Assembly (NCBI GenBank): GCA_019166125.1
Contig: JAHTBO010000015.1
Span: forward strand, 1 to 39,401
Origin: Alcaligenaceae bacterium CGII-47
GTDB lineage: Bacteria > Pseudomonadota > Gammaproteobacteria > Burkholderiales > Burkholderiaceae_B
Length of the DNA stretch: 39,401 bases
Reading direction: 5' to 3'
Shown here: one piece after another, positions 24,897 through 32,825 of the stretch
Numbering within the stretch: position 1 is the first letter of the stretch
Layout: each line of letters starts with the position of its first letter
The notes under the pieces: model-generated
Seen by the model: the letters and a program-made list of their open reading frames with translations, nothing else
What the model was told of the DNA's origin: nothing
The model's database searches: none
Program-made: the position numbers and the translations under genes

Positions 24897-25613
24897 CTAA
24901 AGAACATAATTGATATATCGAGTCAGGAAGGCCTTGGCATTGCGGATGTTTTCTCGGCGCAGGCGCTCTGCGGCCTCGGCGTCGCCGCGGCGCATCGCTT
25001 CTAGAACTGCTCGGTGTTCCCGTACGCCGATCTCTCCACGCCCCGGCAAAATGACAATTCGACGAATGAGAACTTGTGTTTTTTCGTAGATATTGTCCAG
25101 TGCCTGTGCGAGGACCGGGTTGGCAGCCGCCTCAATGCAGCGTTGCCTAAAGTCGCCATAAATCTCGGTGTACGCCTCGAAATCACCGTTCTTCACGGCT
25201 ATTTCTACCGGGCCTGAAAATTGGTCGAGCAAATCCTGCCAGGATGCGGGATCTGCGTTTTCACAGGCCAGACGGGCACATAGGCCTTCCAGAACTTCTC
25301 GCATGTCATAGATATGAAAGACTTGCTCTGGATCGAGCCTGGCCACCATGGCACCGCGGTTGGGTATACGTTCGATCAGGCCGCGTTGCTCTAGCGCGGT
25401 GAAGACATCGCGTACGCGCGTGCGAGGGACGTCGAATTCTTTGGCTAACTCGTATTCGTTTAGCTTTGATCCAGGAGGCAGTTCGTAACGTGCAATCCGC
25501 TCGCGCAGGATATTGAGAACGTCGGGCCTATCCGTTTTCTTGGTGGCGGTTTTGCGCGAAGCAGCAGTCACCAATGTCACCGCTGCCGCCGCTTTTTTTG
25601 TATTAGATGCCAT
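24897..25613 (-). CDS. GntR/FCD transcriptional regulator
   Basis: The protein is 238 residues. An Ala/Lys/Thr-rich, probably unstructured tail of about 28 residues precedes the winged helix (NEYELAKEFDVPRTRVRDVF, RGLIERIPNRGAMV at about 52-92) and an FCD domain (MREVLEGLCARLACENAD, then GVREHRAVLEAMRRGDAE). The first metal-site histidine position reads YGDFRQR, lacking the usual FH, so metal binding may differ. It has only one winged helix, unlike the two regulators at 9959 and 17992. GGAGG is six bases before the ATG. Position between the carboxylase genes and ABC genes points to local control by an organic acid or CoA ester. Confidence 0.93.
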   Translation of the reverse strand: MASNTKKAAAAVTLVTAASRKTATKKTDRPDVLNILRERIARYELPPGSKLNEYELAKEFDVPRTRVRDVFTALEQRGLIERIPNRGAMVARLDPEQVFHIYDMREVLEGLCARLACENADPASWQDLLDQFSGPVEIAVKNGDFEAYTEIYGDFRQRCIEAAANPVLAQALDNIYEKTQVLIRRIVILPGRGEIGVREHRAVLEAMRRGDAEAAERLRRENIRNAKAFLTRYINYVL

Positions 25614-25645
25614 ACGTGCCTCCGCATCGCTAGGTGTTAAAGCAA

Positions 25646-25706
25646 ACCATATTATTTGACGTCAATACTGTCAACTATTTTGTACATTAAATAAATATTA
25701 ATTTGT
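25646..25706 (-). promoter_or_regulatory. gntR promoter with palindromic operator in the spacer and upstream TGTAC element
   Basis: On the minus strand TTGACA (25669-25674) and TATGGT (25646-25651) are 17 bases apart. The ten-base palindrome TTGACGTCAA (25656-25665) fills the spacer, ideal for repression. Directly upstream of the -35 lies GTACAAAATAG (25675-25685) preceded by ATTTATTTAAT, the same sequence found at the carboxylase promoter near 32.26 kb. Confidence 0.6.
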
Positions 25707-25747
25707 AGACTTAAGGTCTCTGTGCTGTCGTCGTGGGCCTTTACAGG

Positions 25748-27127
25748 TTAGCCGGCTTTTCTTAGTCGCTCGGCGCGTCGTGCGATAAACTCATCAACAA
25801 AGCCGGTCGTGACGGCCCCGGCAGCAAAATCAGGCTCTGCGAACACCTGCTGAAGAAACTCGGCGTTCGTGGACAGCCCCTCAATCGTTAACGCTGCCAA
25901 CGCTTGGTTGAGTCGATGGATGGCGTGTTGGCGATCAGCGCCGTGTGCAACCAGTTTTGCGATCATAGGGTCGTAGTAAGGCGTGACACGATCACCTGCC
26001 CGAACGCCCGTATCGATACGTAGTCCGTCCTGTGATGGCGGCCAAGTCAGTGTGCTGATCAGGCCGGGAGAGGGCAGAAAGTTTTTTTCCGGGCGCTCGG
26101 CATAGAGGCGGCATTCGATGGCGTGGCCGTTCAATGTAATGGTGCTCTGGTCTACGGGCGCCAGTTCCCCGAGCGCCAGGCGGATCTGCCAGGACACGAG
26201 GTCGACACCGGTTACCATTTCAGTGGTTGGATGTTCGACCTGTATGCGCGTGTTCATTTCAAGAAAATAAGCTTGCTCGCGCTCGGTATCGTAAATGAAC
26301 TCTACGGTACCGGCACCTCTATATTGTTGTTGCGCGACCAGGGCGAGTGCGGCACGATAGAGCTCGGCACGAATGTGATCAGGTACGTCCGGCGCGGGCG
26401 CTTCTTCGATGATCTTTTGAAAGCGACGCTGTATTGAACAGTCACGGTCATAAAGATGTACGCCGCTACCGTCTCCAAATCCGAATACCTGGATTTCAAT
26501 GTGCCGAGCGGCAGCAACGTAATGCTCTAGGTAAATGCTGCTGTCACCGAAGGCTTTGCCAGCCATCGATTGGGTGGCCTCTACAATCGCTAATAGTTGC
26601 GCTGATTCGTCAACGCGACGCATGCCGATACCGCCGCCACCTGCGGCAGCCTTGACAAGCAGCGGGTAAGTGACCTGCTGGGCTGCACCCAACAGGTCCG
26701 CCGTCTCGCCAAGCGCGAAACGCGCACTACCGGGCAATATCGGCACACCCGCTTGGCGGGCGATCTCGCGCGCCCGTTCTTTGTCTCCCATGTCAATGAT
26801 CGAGGCAGGTGAAGGCCCGACCCAGATCAACCCTGCATCCATGACGGCTTGGGCGAAACTGGCATTTTCAGAGAGAAAGCCGTAACCCGGATGGATCAGT
26901 TGTGCCCCGCTGCGGCGGGCAGCATCCAGTATGGCGTCGGGCTTTAGGTAGCTTTCCCGAGCGGGTGCGGCGCCCACAGGTAGCGCTTCGTCTGCCATTT
27001 GGACATGCATGGCTTGTGCGTCGGCCTCGGAATAGACCGCGACGGTCTTGATGCCCAGCTTCTGGCAACTGGCAATGATCCGGCAGGCGATCTCACCACG
27101 GTTCGCGATCAGCAGTTTATTGGCCAT
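25748..27127 (-). CDS. Biotin carboxylase subunit of an acyl-CoA carboxylase
   Basis: The 459 residues begin MANKLLIANRGEIACRI, the standard BC start. The ATP-grasp glycine loop is AAAGGGGIGMR (160-170), followed by RDCSIQRRFQKIIEEAP and EMNTRIQVEHPTTEMVTG (290-307), which hold the metal and catalytic Glu/Arg residues. It ends shortly after the BC C-domain, so the biotin carrier is not fused but separate (the 73-aa gene nearby). It carboxylates carrier biotin with bicarbonate and ATP in the cytoplasm. It is last of the five carboxylase-operon genes, 58 bp after a carboxyltransferase. The gene could also be a second accC, but the location argues for a dedicated catabolic enzyme. Confidence 0.95.
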   Translation of the reverse strand: MANKLLIANRGEIACRIIASCQKLGIKTVAVYSEADAQAMHVQMADEALPVGAAPARESYLKPDAILDAARRSGAQLIHPGYGFLSENASFAQAVMDAGLIWVGPSPASIIDMGDKERAREIARQAGVPILPGSARFALGETADLLGAAQQVTYPLLVKAAAGGGGIGMRRVDESAQLLAIVEATQSMAGKAFGDSSIYLEHYVAAARHIEIQVFGFGDGSGVHLYDRDCSIQRRFQKIIEEAPAPDVPDHIRAELYRAALALVAQQQYRGAGTVEFIYDTEREQAYFLEMNTRIQVEHPTTEMVTGVDLVSWQIRLALGELAPVDQSTITLNGHAIECRLYAERPEKNFLPSPGLISTLTWPPSQDGLRIDTGVRAGDRVTPYYDPMIAKLVAHGADRQHAIHRLNQALAALTIEGLSTNAEFLQQVFAEPDFAAGAVTTGFVDEFIARRAERLRKAG

Positions 27128-27185
27128 GTCTTTTATATCCCATGCGTCAGTATTCAGATGTTATGCGTCAAAAATCGGCTGGCAA

Positions 27186-28787
27186 TCAAGGTTGTACGCC
27201 GCTACGCGTCTTGGGACCCAGGTCGCCACGCAATCGCATTTCGGCCAGTGCTATCCATTCACTTAGTACCGGGCGTGTTTCCCGCGGATCGATAATCTCT
27301 TCGACTGCGAACGCTTCCGCTGTCCGGAACGGCGAGGCAAAGGGTTTGAACTCGGCTTCGATCTCTCTTTCCTTGGCAACCGGATCGGGTGCAGCCATGA
27401 TCTCTTTGCGGAATGCGGCAGCAACGCCACCTTCCACGGGTAGCGAGCCCCATTCCGCAGAAGGCCAGGCCAGCTTCATGTCCATATCGTTTTTGTTGCA
27501 CGTGGCCATTCCGGCCATGCCGTAGCATTTGCGTATAACCAGCGTAATGGTGGGGACACGCAAGTTACCGGCAATATAGACGGCGCGCATGCCTTCGCGC
27601 AGCGTGCCTTCTTCTTCGGCCTTTAGGCCGACCATGAAGCCAGGCACATCAACAAAAAACACCAGAGGAATATGGAAGGTGTCGCACAGTTCCATAAAAT
27701 GGATCTGCTTGCGTGCCGAGTGGATGTCCATGGCACCACCATAGACCATTGGATTGTTGGCAATGATTCCAACCGCTCGACCACCCAGACGCGCCAGCAT
27801 GGTAATGACAGACTTGCCATGGGTTGGTTGGATTTCAAAGCCGGAATCCTCATCAATCACCATGCGTAGCAGACGATGCATGTTGTAGGCTTGTGTGCGC
27901 CGTTGGGGGACGATGCTGGCTAGACGTTCGTCGCATCGATCTATTGGGTCGGCGCTGGGCAGGACCGGCGGCAGCTCCCATACATTAGATGGCATAAAAG
28001 CTAGAAAGCGACGAATTTGTTCGAAAGCGTCTTCTTCGTTGTCAGCGGCATTGTGTATCGTGCCCGCCTTGTCGACGGCCACTTTTGCTCCGCCTAGCGC
28101 GTCCTTGTCGATAACTTGACCAAGCGAGCGCTTCACCACCGGAGGCCCTGCGGCAAATATCTGGCTGGTGCCGCGCACCATGACAGAGAAATGCGAGAGG
28201 ATGGCGCGCCCCGCCGGGCCGCCTGCGGCGGTGCCTAAAATTGCAGAAACGACGGGGACGGTACCAAGAAGGCCCACTGAGCGTTCAAATCCATGCAAAC
28301 CGGGGAAAACACTGTGGCCGCGACGCTTAAGCGAGGTGACGCTACCACCTGCCCCATCGATCAGGTTGACCAATGGGATGCGATAGTGATGTGCCAGGTC
28401 TTCGACGAATCCACCCTGTCCGCCTTTGCGACGGGCGCTGCCGAATGTGGTGCCGCCACGAACTGTAAAATCCTCACCACCCAGGGCAACTGGTCGGCCG
28501 TCTATCTTGGCCAGGCCGCCCACGTAGGGTGCTGGCGTGACGGCAAGCAAGCGGTTGTCTGCGTCGTATTTACCTGTGCCAGCTAGACTGCCGACTTCGC
28601 GAAAGCTGTTCTTGTCGATTAGGGCGGTGATACGTTCGCGCACCGTCAAGCGTCCCGCTTTGTGCTGGCGCTCGATGGCCGTTTCGCCACCCATCAGCTT
28701 GCTCTGTGCCCGACGAAACTGCAGTTCTGCTATTAGCGGGTCGTCTGGCTGCAGGTCAGACGGACTTAAAGGGACGGAAGCTGTCAT
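27186..28787 (-). CDS. Acyl-CoA carboxylase carboxyltransferase subunit (first paralogue)
   Basis: The start is the ATG at 28787, overlapping the biotin-carrier stop as ATGA, giving 533 residues. It is a full-length crotonase-fold carboxyltransferase with both N- and C-domains: RLTVRERITALIDKNSF, then DGAGGSVTSLKRRG and GTAAGGPAGRAILSHFSVM in the N-domain; IANNPMVYGGAMDIHSARK, FFVDVPGFMVGLKAE and AWPSAEWGSLPVEGG in the C-domain. Such subunits transfer the carboxyl group from biotin to an acyl-CoA. The segment IDGAGGSV replaces the usual DSGGAR, a hint of a non-standard acyl pocket. A second, diverged carboxyltransferase is encoded two genes upstream. Confidence 0.93.
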   Translation of the reverse strand: MTASVPLSPSDLQPDDPLIAELQFRRAQSKLMGGETAIERQHKAGRLTVRERITALIDKNSFREVGSLAGTGKYDADNRLLAVTPAPYVGGLAKIDGRPVALGGEDFTVRGGTTFGSARRKGGQGGFVEDLAHHYRIPLVNLIDGAGGSVTSLKRRGHSVFPGLHGFERSVGLLGTVPVVSAILGTAAGGPAGRAILSHFSVMVRGTSQIFAAGPPVVKRSLGQVIDKDALGGAKVAVDKAGTIHNAADNEEDAFEQIRRFLAFMPSNVWELPPVLPSADPIDRCDERLASIVPQRRTQAYNMHRLLRMVIDEDSGFEIQPTHGKSVITMLARLGGRAVGIIANNPMVYGGAMDIHSARKQIHFMELCDTFHIPLVFFVDVPGFMVGLKAEEEGTLREGMRAVYIAGNLRVPTITLVIRKCYGMAGMATCNKNDMDMKLAWPSAEWGSLPVEGGVAAAFRKEIMAAPDPVAKEREIEAEFKPFASPFRTAEAFAVEEIIDPRETRPVLSEWIALAEMRLRGDLGPKTRSGVQP

Positions 28788-29005
28788 GATTCGATCACAC
28801 ACAGTATCTGGTCTTCGTCTACGGACACCCCCGGCTCGACCGTTAGCTCGGCAATCGTGCCGGCATTGGAAGCTTCGAGCGGAATCTCCATTTTCATTGA
28901 CTCGAGGATCATGATGACGTCGCCTTCCTCGACCTTGTCGCCGACGCTTCGTTCGATTTTCCAGACTGTGCCGGTCACGGGTGAGCCAATTTCTGTTCTT
29001 GCCAT
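28784..29005 (-). CDS. Single-domain biotin carrier protein (73 aa)
   Basis: The whole protein is one biotinyl/lipoyl domain of 73 residues. It contains the biotinylation motif ESMKME with Lys38 as the acceptor, and GSPVTGTVWKIERSVGDKV and GTIAELTVEPGVSV as the flanking strands. Ordinary BCCPs are about twice as long, with a Pro/Ala-rich linker; none is present here. AGGAG is seven bases before the ATG. It overlaps the next carboxyltransferase by four bases, so stoichiometric production of the two is likely. MKM rather than a lipoyl-type DKA motif makes biotin the confident cofactor. Confidence 0.92.
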   Translation of the reverse strand: MARTEIGSPVTGTVWKIERSVGDKVEEGDVIMILESMKMEIPLEASNAGTIAELTVEPGVSVDEDQILCVIES

Positions 29006-29039
29006 GTTTATTCTCCTGGGGAATGTTGTGCGAGACGCA

Positions 29040-30614
29040 CTAATAGGTCGTCGGCCAAGTGGCTAAATGGTGTTTGCCGATGCCACCGGTCCTGCGCAAT
29101 TCGTGTACCTCTAGCATGCGGATCAGGTAATTGCGGGTTTCCTGCGGTGCAATGACAGCCTGTACGGCGTACATCTCCGCGATCCCCCAAACATCGCTAT
29201 CGCGCTCCATCTCGGTGCGAAGCTTGTCCTGAGTGGCTTGATCGACCTCGCGCCCCCAGGTCACCACCTGAACCGAATAGGTTGGATCCATAAAGCTGAC
29301 TTCGGCAGTGGGCCAAGCGGCGACTTCGTCCGAATTACGCCCGCCACCCATATTCAAATAAGCCTGTCCGTAGCTTTTGCGCATGATCACTGACAGCTTT
29401 GGTACGCTACACATCTGTAGCGCCGTCATGAAGTTCATGATCTTTCCCGGTGCCTTCATGCGCTCGCCTTCAATACCAATTACGAATCCCGGGGTATCTA
29501 CGAGCATGATGATCGGGATGTTGAATGAGTCGCACATCACCAGGAAACGGGTGATTTTCTCGCAGGCGGGTACATCCAGGGCGCCCGCCTTGCCCATTGG
29601 ATTATTAGCAACGATACCAACCGTGCGGCCGTCCAGGCGTGCCAGGGCTGTGACGGCAGTGCGGCCAAAGCGCGGCTTGAGTTCGAAAAAGCTGTCCTGG
29701 TCAACAATGGCGTTGATGACCTTGCGCACTTCATAGACCCGCCTGCGATTCTCTGGCAAGATCTGTGGCAGCTTGGCTGCCGCCTCGTGCGAACCCTCCG
29801 GTACCGGTGCATGAGGGGGGGACTCCTGATTATGGGAGGGCAGATACGACAGAAAGCGCTTTACCAGGTCTATCGCTTCTTCGTCAGTGTCGGTTACGCA
29901 ATCGACCAGGCCGGTGACTTCACTATGTAGCTTCCAGCCGCCGAGTTCTTCGGGTTCGACCTTCTGGCCAATGGCCAAAGAGGCCAAGGCGGGACTGGCG
30001 ACAGCCAACGTAGAGCCTTTACGCATCACGGTGAAGTCGGACAGGCAGGCATACCAGGCTGACGAACCATAACACTGGCCCAAGATAGCCGATGCCCAAG
30101 GGGTTTCGCGATGGCGTACGTATTGCTGCGGGTCATTGCCCAGTAGCGAACCCATGCCTCGGGAGCCCATATTGTCTGGCATACGTGCACCAGAGGACTC
30201 GCCAAAGAACACAAGAGGAAAGCCCCGTTCGGTTGCAACACGCTTGACGTGACCCATCTTTTTCATGTTGGTCAGGCTGCTGGATGATCCTTTGACAGTA
30301 AAGTCGTTAGAGACCACGCCCACCTGTCGGCCATCGACACGCGCGAAGCCGGCTACCTTGCCATCGGCAGGCGTTGTCTGCCGATCTTCGGGGATGACAG
30401 AGGAGACACCGAGCATGCCGGTCTCGATGTAGCTGCCCTGGTCAACAAAATATTCGATGCGTTCGCGAGCATTCAGCAGGCCAGAGGCCTTGCGGCGGGC
30501 GAGTTTTGTTTCGCCGCCCATGGCCAGTGCCCGCTGTGTTCTGCGGTGTAATTCATCCGTTTGGTGGCTGCTTATACCGGCTGGATTATCTTCATTTAAC
30601 GTCTTAACAACCAT
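29040..30614 (-). CDS. Acyl-CoA carboxylase carboxyltransferase subunit (second paralogue)
   Basis: The protein is 524 residues with both carboxyltransferase domains: LLNARERIEYFVDQGSYIE, GESSGARMPDNMGSRG and GQCYGSSAWYACLSDFTVM in the N-domain; IANNPMGKAGALDVPACEK, VDTPGFVIGIEGE and AWPTAEVSFMDP in the C-domain. It is clearly homologous to, but strongly diverged from, the subunit at 27186. GESSGAR is nearer to the usual DSGGAR oxyanion segment. It starts three bases after the CoA-transferase stop, and its weak ribosome-binding site implies translational coupling. Together with its paralogue it may build a mixed hexamer as the AccD4/AccD5 pair does in mycolic-acid bacteria, or act on a separate substrate. 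Confidence 0.93.
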   Translation of the reverse strand: MVVKTLNEDNPAGISSHQTDELHRRTQRALAMGGETKLARRKASGLLNARERIEYFVDQGSYIETGMLGVSSVIPEDRQTTPADGKVAGFARVDGRQVGVVSNDFTVKGSSSSLTNMKKMGHVKRVATERGFPLVFFGESSGARMPDNMGSRGMGSLLGNDPQQYVRHRETPWASAILGQCYGSSAWYACLSDFTVMRKGSTLAVASPALASLAIGQKVEPEELGGWKLHSEVTGLVDCVTDTDEEAIDLVKRFLSYLPSHNQESPPHAPVPEGSHEAAAKLPQILPENRRRVYEVRKVINAIVDQDSFFELKPRFGRTAVTALARLDGRTVGIVANNPMGKAGALDVPACEKITRFLVMCDSFNIPIIMLVDTPGFVIGIEGERMKAPGKIMNFMTALQMCSVPKLSVIMRKSYGQAYLNMGGGRNSDEVAAWPTAEVSFMDPTYSVQVVTWGREVDQATQDKLRTEMERDSDVWGIAEMYAVQAVIAPQETRNYLIRMLEVHELRRTGGIGKHHLATWPTTY

Positions 30615-30617
30615 AAC

Positions 30618-31886
30618 TTAGACCTCGACGGCTTTGGGGGAGGAGGACGCGACCGTGCCGTAAATAATATGCGCGTCAGCGAGCTTTTTAATTTGCTCGG
30701 CACTCAGGCCGAGTTCGTCGGTGAGAATCTTGAAGGTATCCTGGCCCACATCGTGGCCGGACCAACGCACGGCACCTGGCGTGCGCGACAAGCGTGGTAC
30801 GACATTAGCCATTGCGACTGGGCCCAGCTCTCGGTCTGCCGGTTCCACCAACATATTGCGTGCTCGATAATGCGGATCTTCAAAAATATCTTGCATATTG
30901 AAGATGCGTGAGGCGGGTACGTCAGCCTCGAGCAACACGCGTTCCAGCGTGCCTATCGGTAGCGAACGCGTCCATTCGTCTACCAACGCGTCCATCTCGT
31001 CTTCGTTTCTGGATCTGGCCACCGGTGTGGCGTAGCGGGGATCGTCCAGCAATTCAGGTTTGCCCATGACTTGTGCCAGGCGTTTGAAGACGGGTTGTGA
31101 GCCCGCCGTAATATGGATATGACGACCTTCAGCGCTGGTGTAGAGTGAATTAGGGGTATGGTTCGGCAGGCGTGAACCCGCCCGTTGGGCAATATGGCCC
31201 AACTGTTGAAACGCTGGGATATGTGGCTCCATAAAGCTGAATGCCGCCTCGTACAGCGCTGCATCAACTACCTGTCCTCGACCGGTTCTGTTTCGGTCGA
31301 ACATCGCCATCATGGCACCAAAGGCGCCGTACAAGCCCGTAATGTAGTCGGTCATCGATACGGCCACCCGTGCGGGGGGGCGATCCGGGTCGCCTGTGAC
31401 CTCACGGATACCGCTGAAGGCTTCGCAGACCACGCCGTAACCCGGACGTTGGCTATAAGGGCCGTCTTGTCCGTACCCGCTGATACGCACCAGGATCAGA
31501 CCTGGGTTGGCGGTGCTCAGGTCGTCATAACCCAGGCCCCAACGCTCTAGGGTTCCGGGCCGAAAGTTCTCGATAACAATATCCGCTTTTTCGCATAAGC
31601 GTTTGGCGAGTGCGCGGCCTTCAGGGAGCCGTAAATCGATCGAGACAATGCGCTTGTTTCGGAGGATGGAGGCCCCATACAAGGATCGCCCATTTTTGAT
31701 CTTGCCCATCGAGCGGACGGCATCCCCTTCTTTTTGTTCGACCTTGATGACATCGGCACCGAAATCAGCGAGTAATCGGGCGCAAAAAGGACCTGCCACG
31801 GTCGAGCCAAGCTCGACAACGCGGCAACCCTTCAGTGGGCCGGGTCCTGCGGCGCCGCCATCGGCGCTATCGTCCTGATCGATCAC
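30618..31886 (-). CDS. CaiB/BaiF class III CoA-transferase
   Basis: I place the start at GTG 31886 because AGGAG lies seven bases before it; an upstream TTG at 31892 is too close to the site. The 422 residues have GCRVVELGSTVAGPFCARLLADFGADVIKVE in two parts as the signature N-terminus, then IVIENFRPGTLERWGLGYDDL, and the catalytic aspartate in VAVSMTDYITG (about Asp180). These enzymes move CoA from one acyl-CoA to a free acid in the cytoplasm, without ATP. As the first gene of the carboxylase operon it probably makes the CoA ester that is then carboxylated. The donor and acid are unknown. Confidence 0.94.
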   Translation of the reverse strand: MIDQDDSADGGAAGPGPLKGCRVVELGSTVAGPFCARLLADFGADVIKVEQKEGDAVRSMGKIKNGRSLYGASILRNKRIVSIDLRLPEGRALAKRLCEKADIVIENFRPGTLERWGLGYDDLSTANPGLILVRISGYGQDGPYSQRPGYGVVCEAFSGIREVTGDPDRPPARVAVSMTDYITGLYGAFGAMMAMFDRNRTGRGQVVDAALYEAAFSFMEPHIPAFQQLGHIAQRAGSRLPNHTPNSLYTSAEGRHIHITAGSQPVFKRLAQVMGKPELLDDPRYATPVARSRNEDEMDALVDEWTRSLPIGTLERVLLEADVPASRIFNMQDIFEDPHYRARNMLVEPADRELGPVAMANVVPRLSRTPGAVRWSGHDVGQDTFKILTDELGLSAEQIKKLADAHIIYGTVASSSPKAVEV

Positions 31887-32221
31887 CTTCAATCTCCTGT
31901 AAAACGCTATGCGGCACTTATGATACGCGTCCCCGATAGCACAAAATCTATGGATATCACCGCGCCTTAATCGCTTTGTCTGCCCAGTACGCCTGATGGC
32001 TATAGCTTCCGATGCTTCTTAATGCTGCTGCAGCAAGTTGGTTGTTCGGCACGACATTAGTGTCAAGCACTTAATTCACCTTTCCTTCTCTTATATAAGC
32101 CACCGTTCGGCCAGCAAAAACTCTGCAATTGACTGTTTCAGTGACTCAATTTCGAAACGGATTCATGCCACAACCTAAAGAGCTAAGTTGCCCACAACTA
32201 ACACCATTTACTATCAAAGCA

Positions 32222-32310
32222 TTTATACACTTTATTCCACAAAATTGTCAACATTTCTATCGTCTATTTTGTACTCGAACGGCCTCATATCTTAATGTAC
32301 TTAAATAAAT
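32222..32310 (-). promoter_or_regulatory. Candidate promoter of the CoA-transferase/carboxylase operon with shared upstream element
   Basis: On the minus strand TTGACA (32246-32251) and TATAAA (32222-32227) have an 18-base spacer. Twelve bases upstream of the -35 is GTACAAAATAG (32264-32274), identical to the element at the gntR promoter, and further up ATTTATTTAAGTAC (32297-32310), nearly the same as the sequence there. The CoA-transferase start is about 335 bases downstream, a long leader, so this assignment is tentative. Confidence 0.45.
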
Positions 32311-32655
32311 CCGTACGTTTCGTCGGTATGTGTCTAGTAGAAGCTGATCGGCGCGCCTCGATTGCTACCCTATCGGTCATAGGTCGAGAAGGGGAGGGCA
32401 GATCGAAGGCAAACATCCTAGATGTTATGTGGCCTTTGTGGTGGTACTTGCAGTCGTTGTAATGCTTTTATTGCAGCGCGAGGTGATCCGTCGGATGTGG
32501 CCGTTGGAGGCTTGTTTCATGCTGCTTGTAGAACGACTCGCGCGCTGCGAAAAGACATGTCCGCCCAATACTTGCGCTTTGGGTCTGCCGAGCCGTGGGT
32601 CATGTGCCAAGGGGCTTAACGTACAACTGCACGTGGCAGCATTTGGATCGATATC

Positions 32656-32692
32656 CGTCTAAAATGTCTAAAGATTGACGACAATTTAGACG
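32656..32692. promoter_or_regulatory. CGTCTAAA repeats: candidate activator site for the TAXI-TRAP genes
   Basis: CGTCTAAA (32656-32663) and TTTAGACG (32685-32692) are perfect inverted eight-base arms, with another direct GTCTAAA at 32666-32672. The block ends nine bases before the -35 box of the TAXI promoter. Confidence 0.5.
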
Positions 32693-32701
32693 CCATTTAC
32701 G

Positions 32702-32730
32702 TTGACATTTCTGGTGACGACATTTATGAT
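32702..32730 (+). promoter_or_regulatory. Strong sigma70 promoter for the TAXI-TRAP genes
   Basis: A consensus -35 TTGACA (32702-32707), 17-base spacer and TATGAT -10 (32725-32730) lie 95 bp ahead of the binding-protein start. Box quality and position make this the clearest promoter in the window. Confidence 0.75.
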
Positions 32731-32825
32731 CAACGCTGTGAAGTAGAGGAAGTAGTATAAAAACAGTTGCTAATTAGGCAGCAGACTGCCAGCACCACGC
32801 CGGCAGCGGAAAAAAGGAGAGACAA

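Larger units (their letters stand above)
31887..32825. other. 939-bp region without a recognisable gene
   Basis: Short open frames near 32.42-32.66 kb have no ribosome-binding site and no family motif, so I call no gene. The left part (to about 32.32 kb) is AT-rich and holds the presumed carboxylase-operon promoter; the middle, 32.33-32.64 kb, is more GC-rich and may be a gene remnant; the right part holds repeats and the TAXI promoter. Confidence 0.6.

Noticed and set aside
27186-30614. Glutaconyl-CoA or malonate decarboxylase (sodium pump) instead of carboxylase
   Set aside because: No membrane beta subunit is encoded nearby, and a biotin carboxylase gene is in the operon, which points to ATP-driven carboxylation.
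32422-32662. Short plus- and minus-strand open frames of 61-77 codons in the large gap
   Set aside because: Overlapping frames on both strands, no ribosome-binding site and no recognisable motif; they may be gene debris but cannot be supported as genes.
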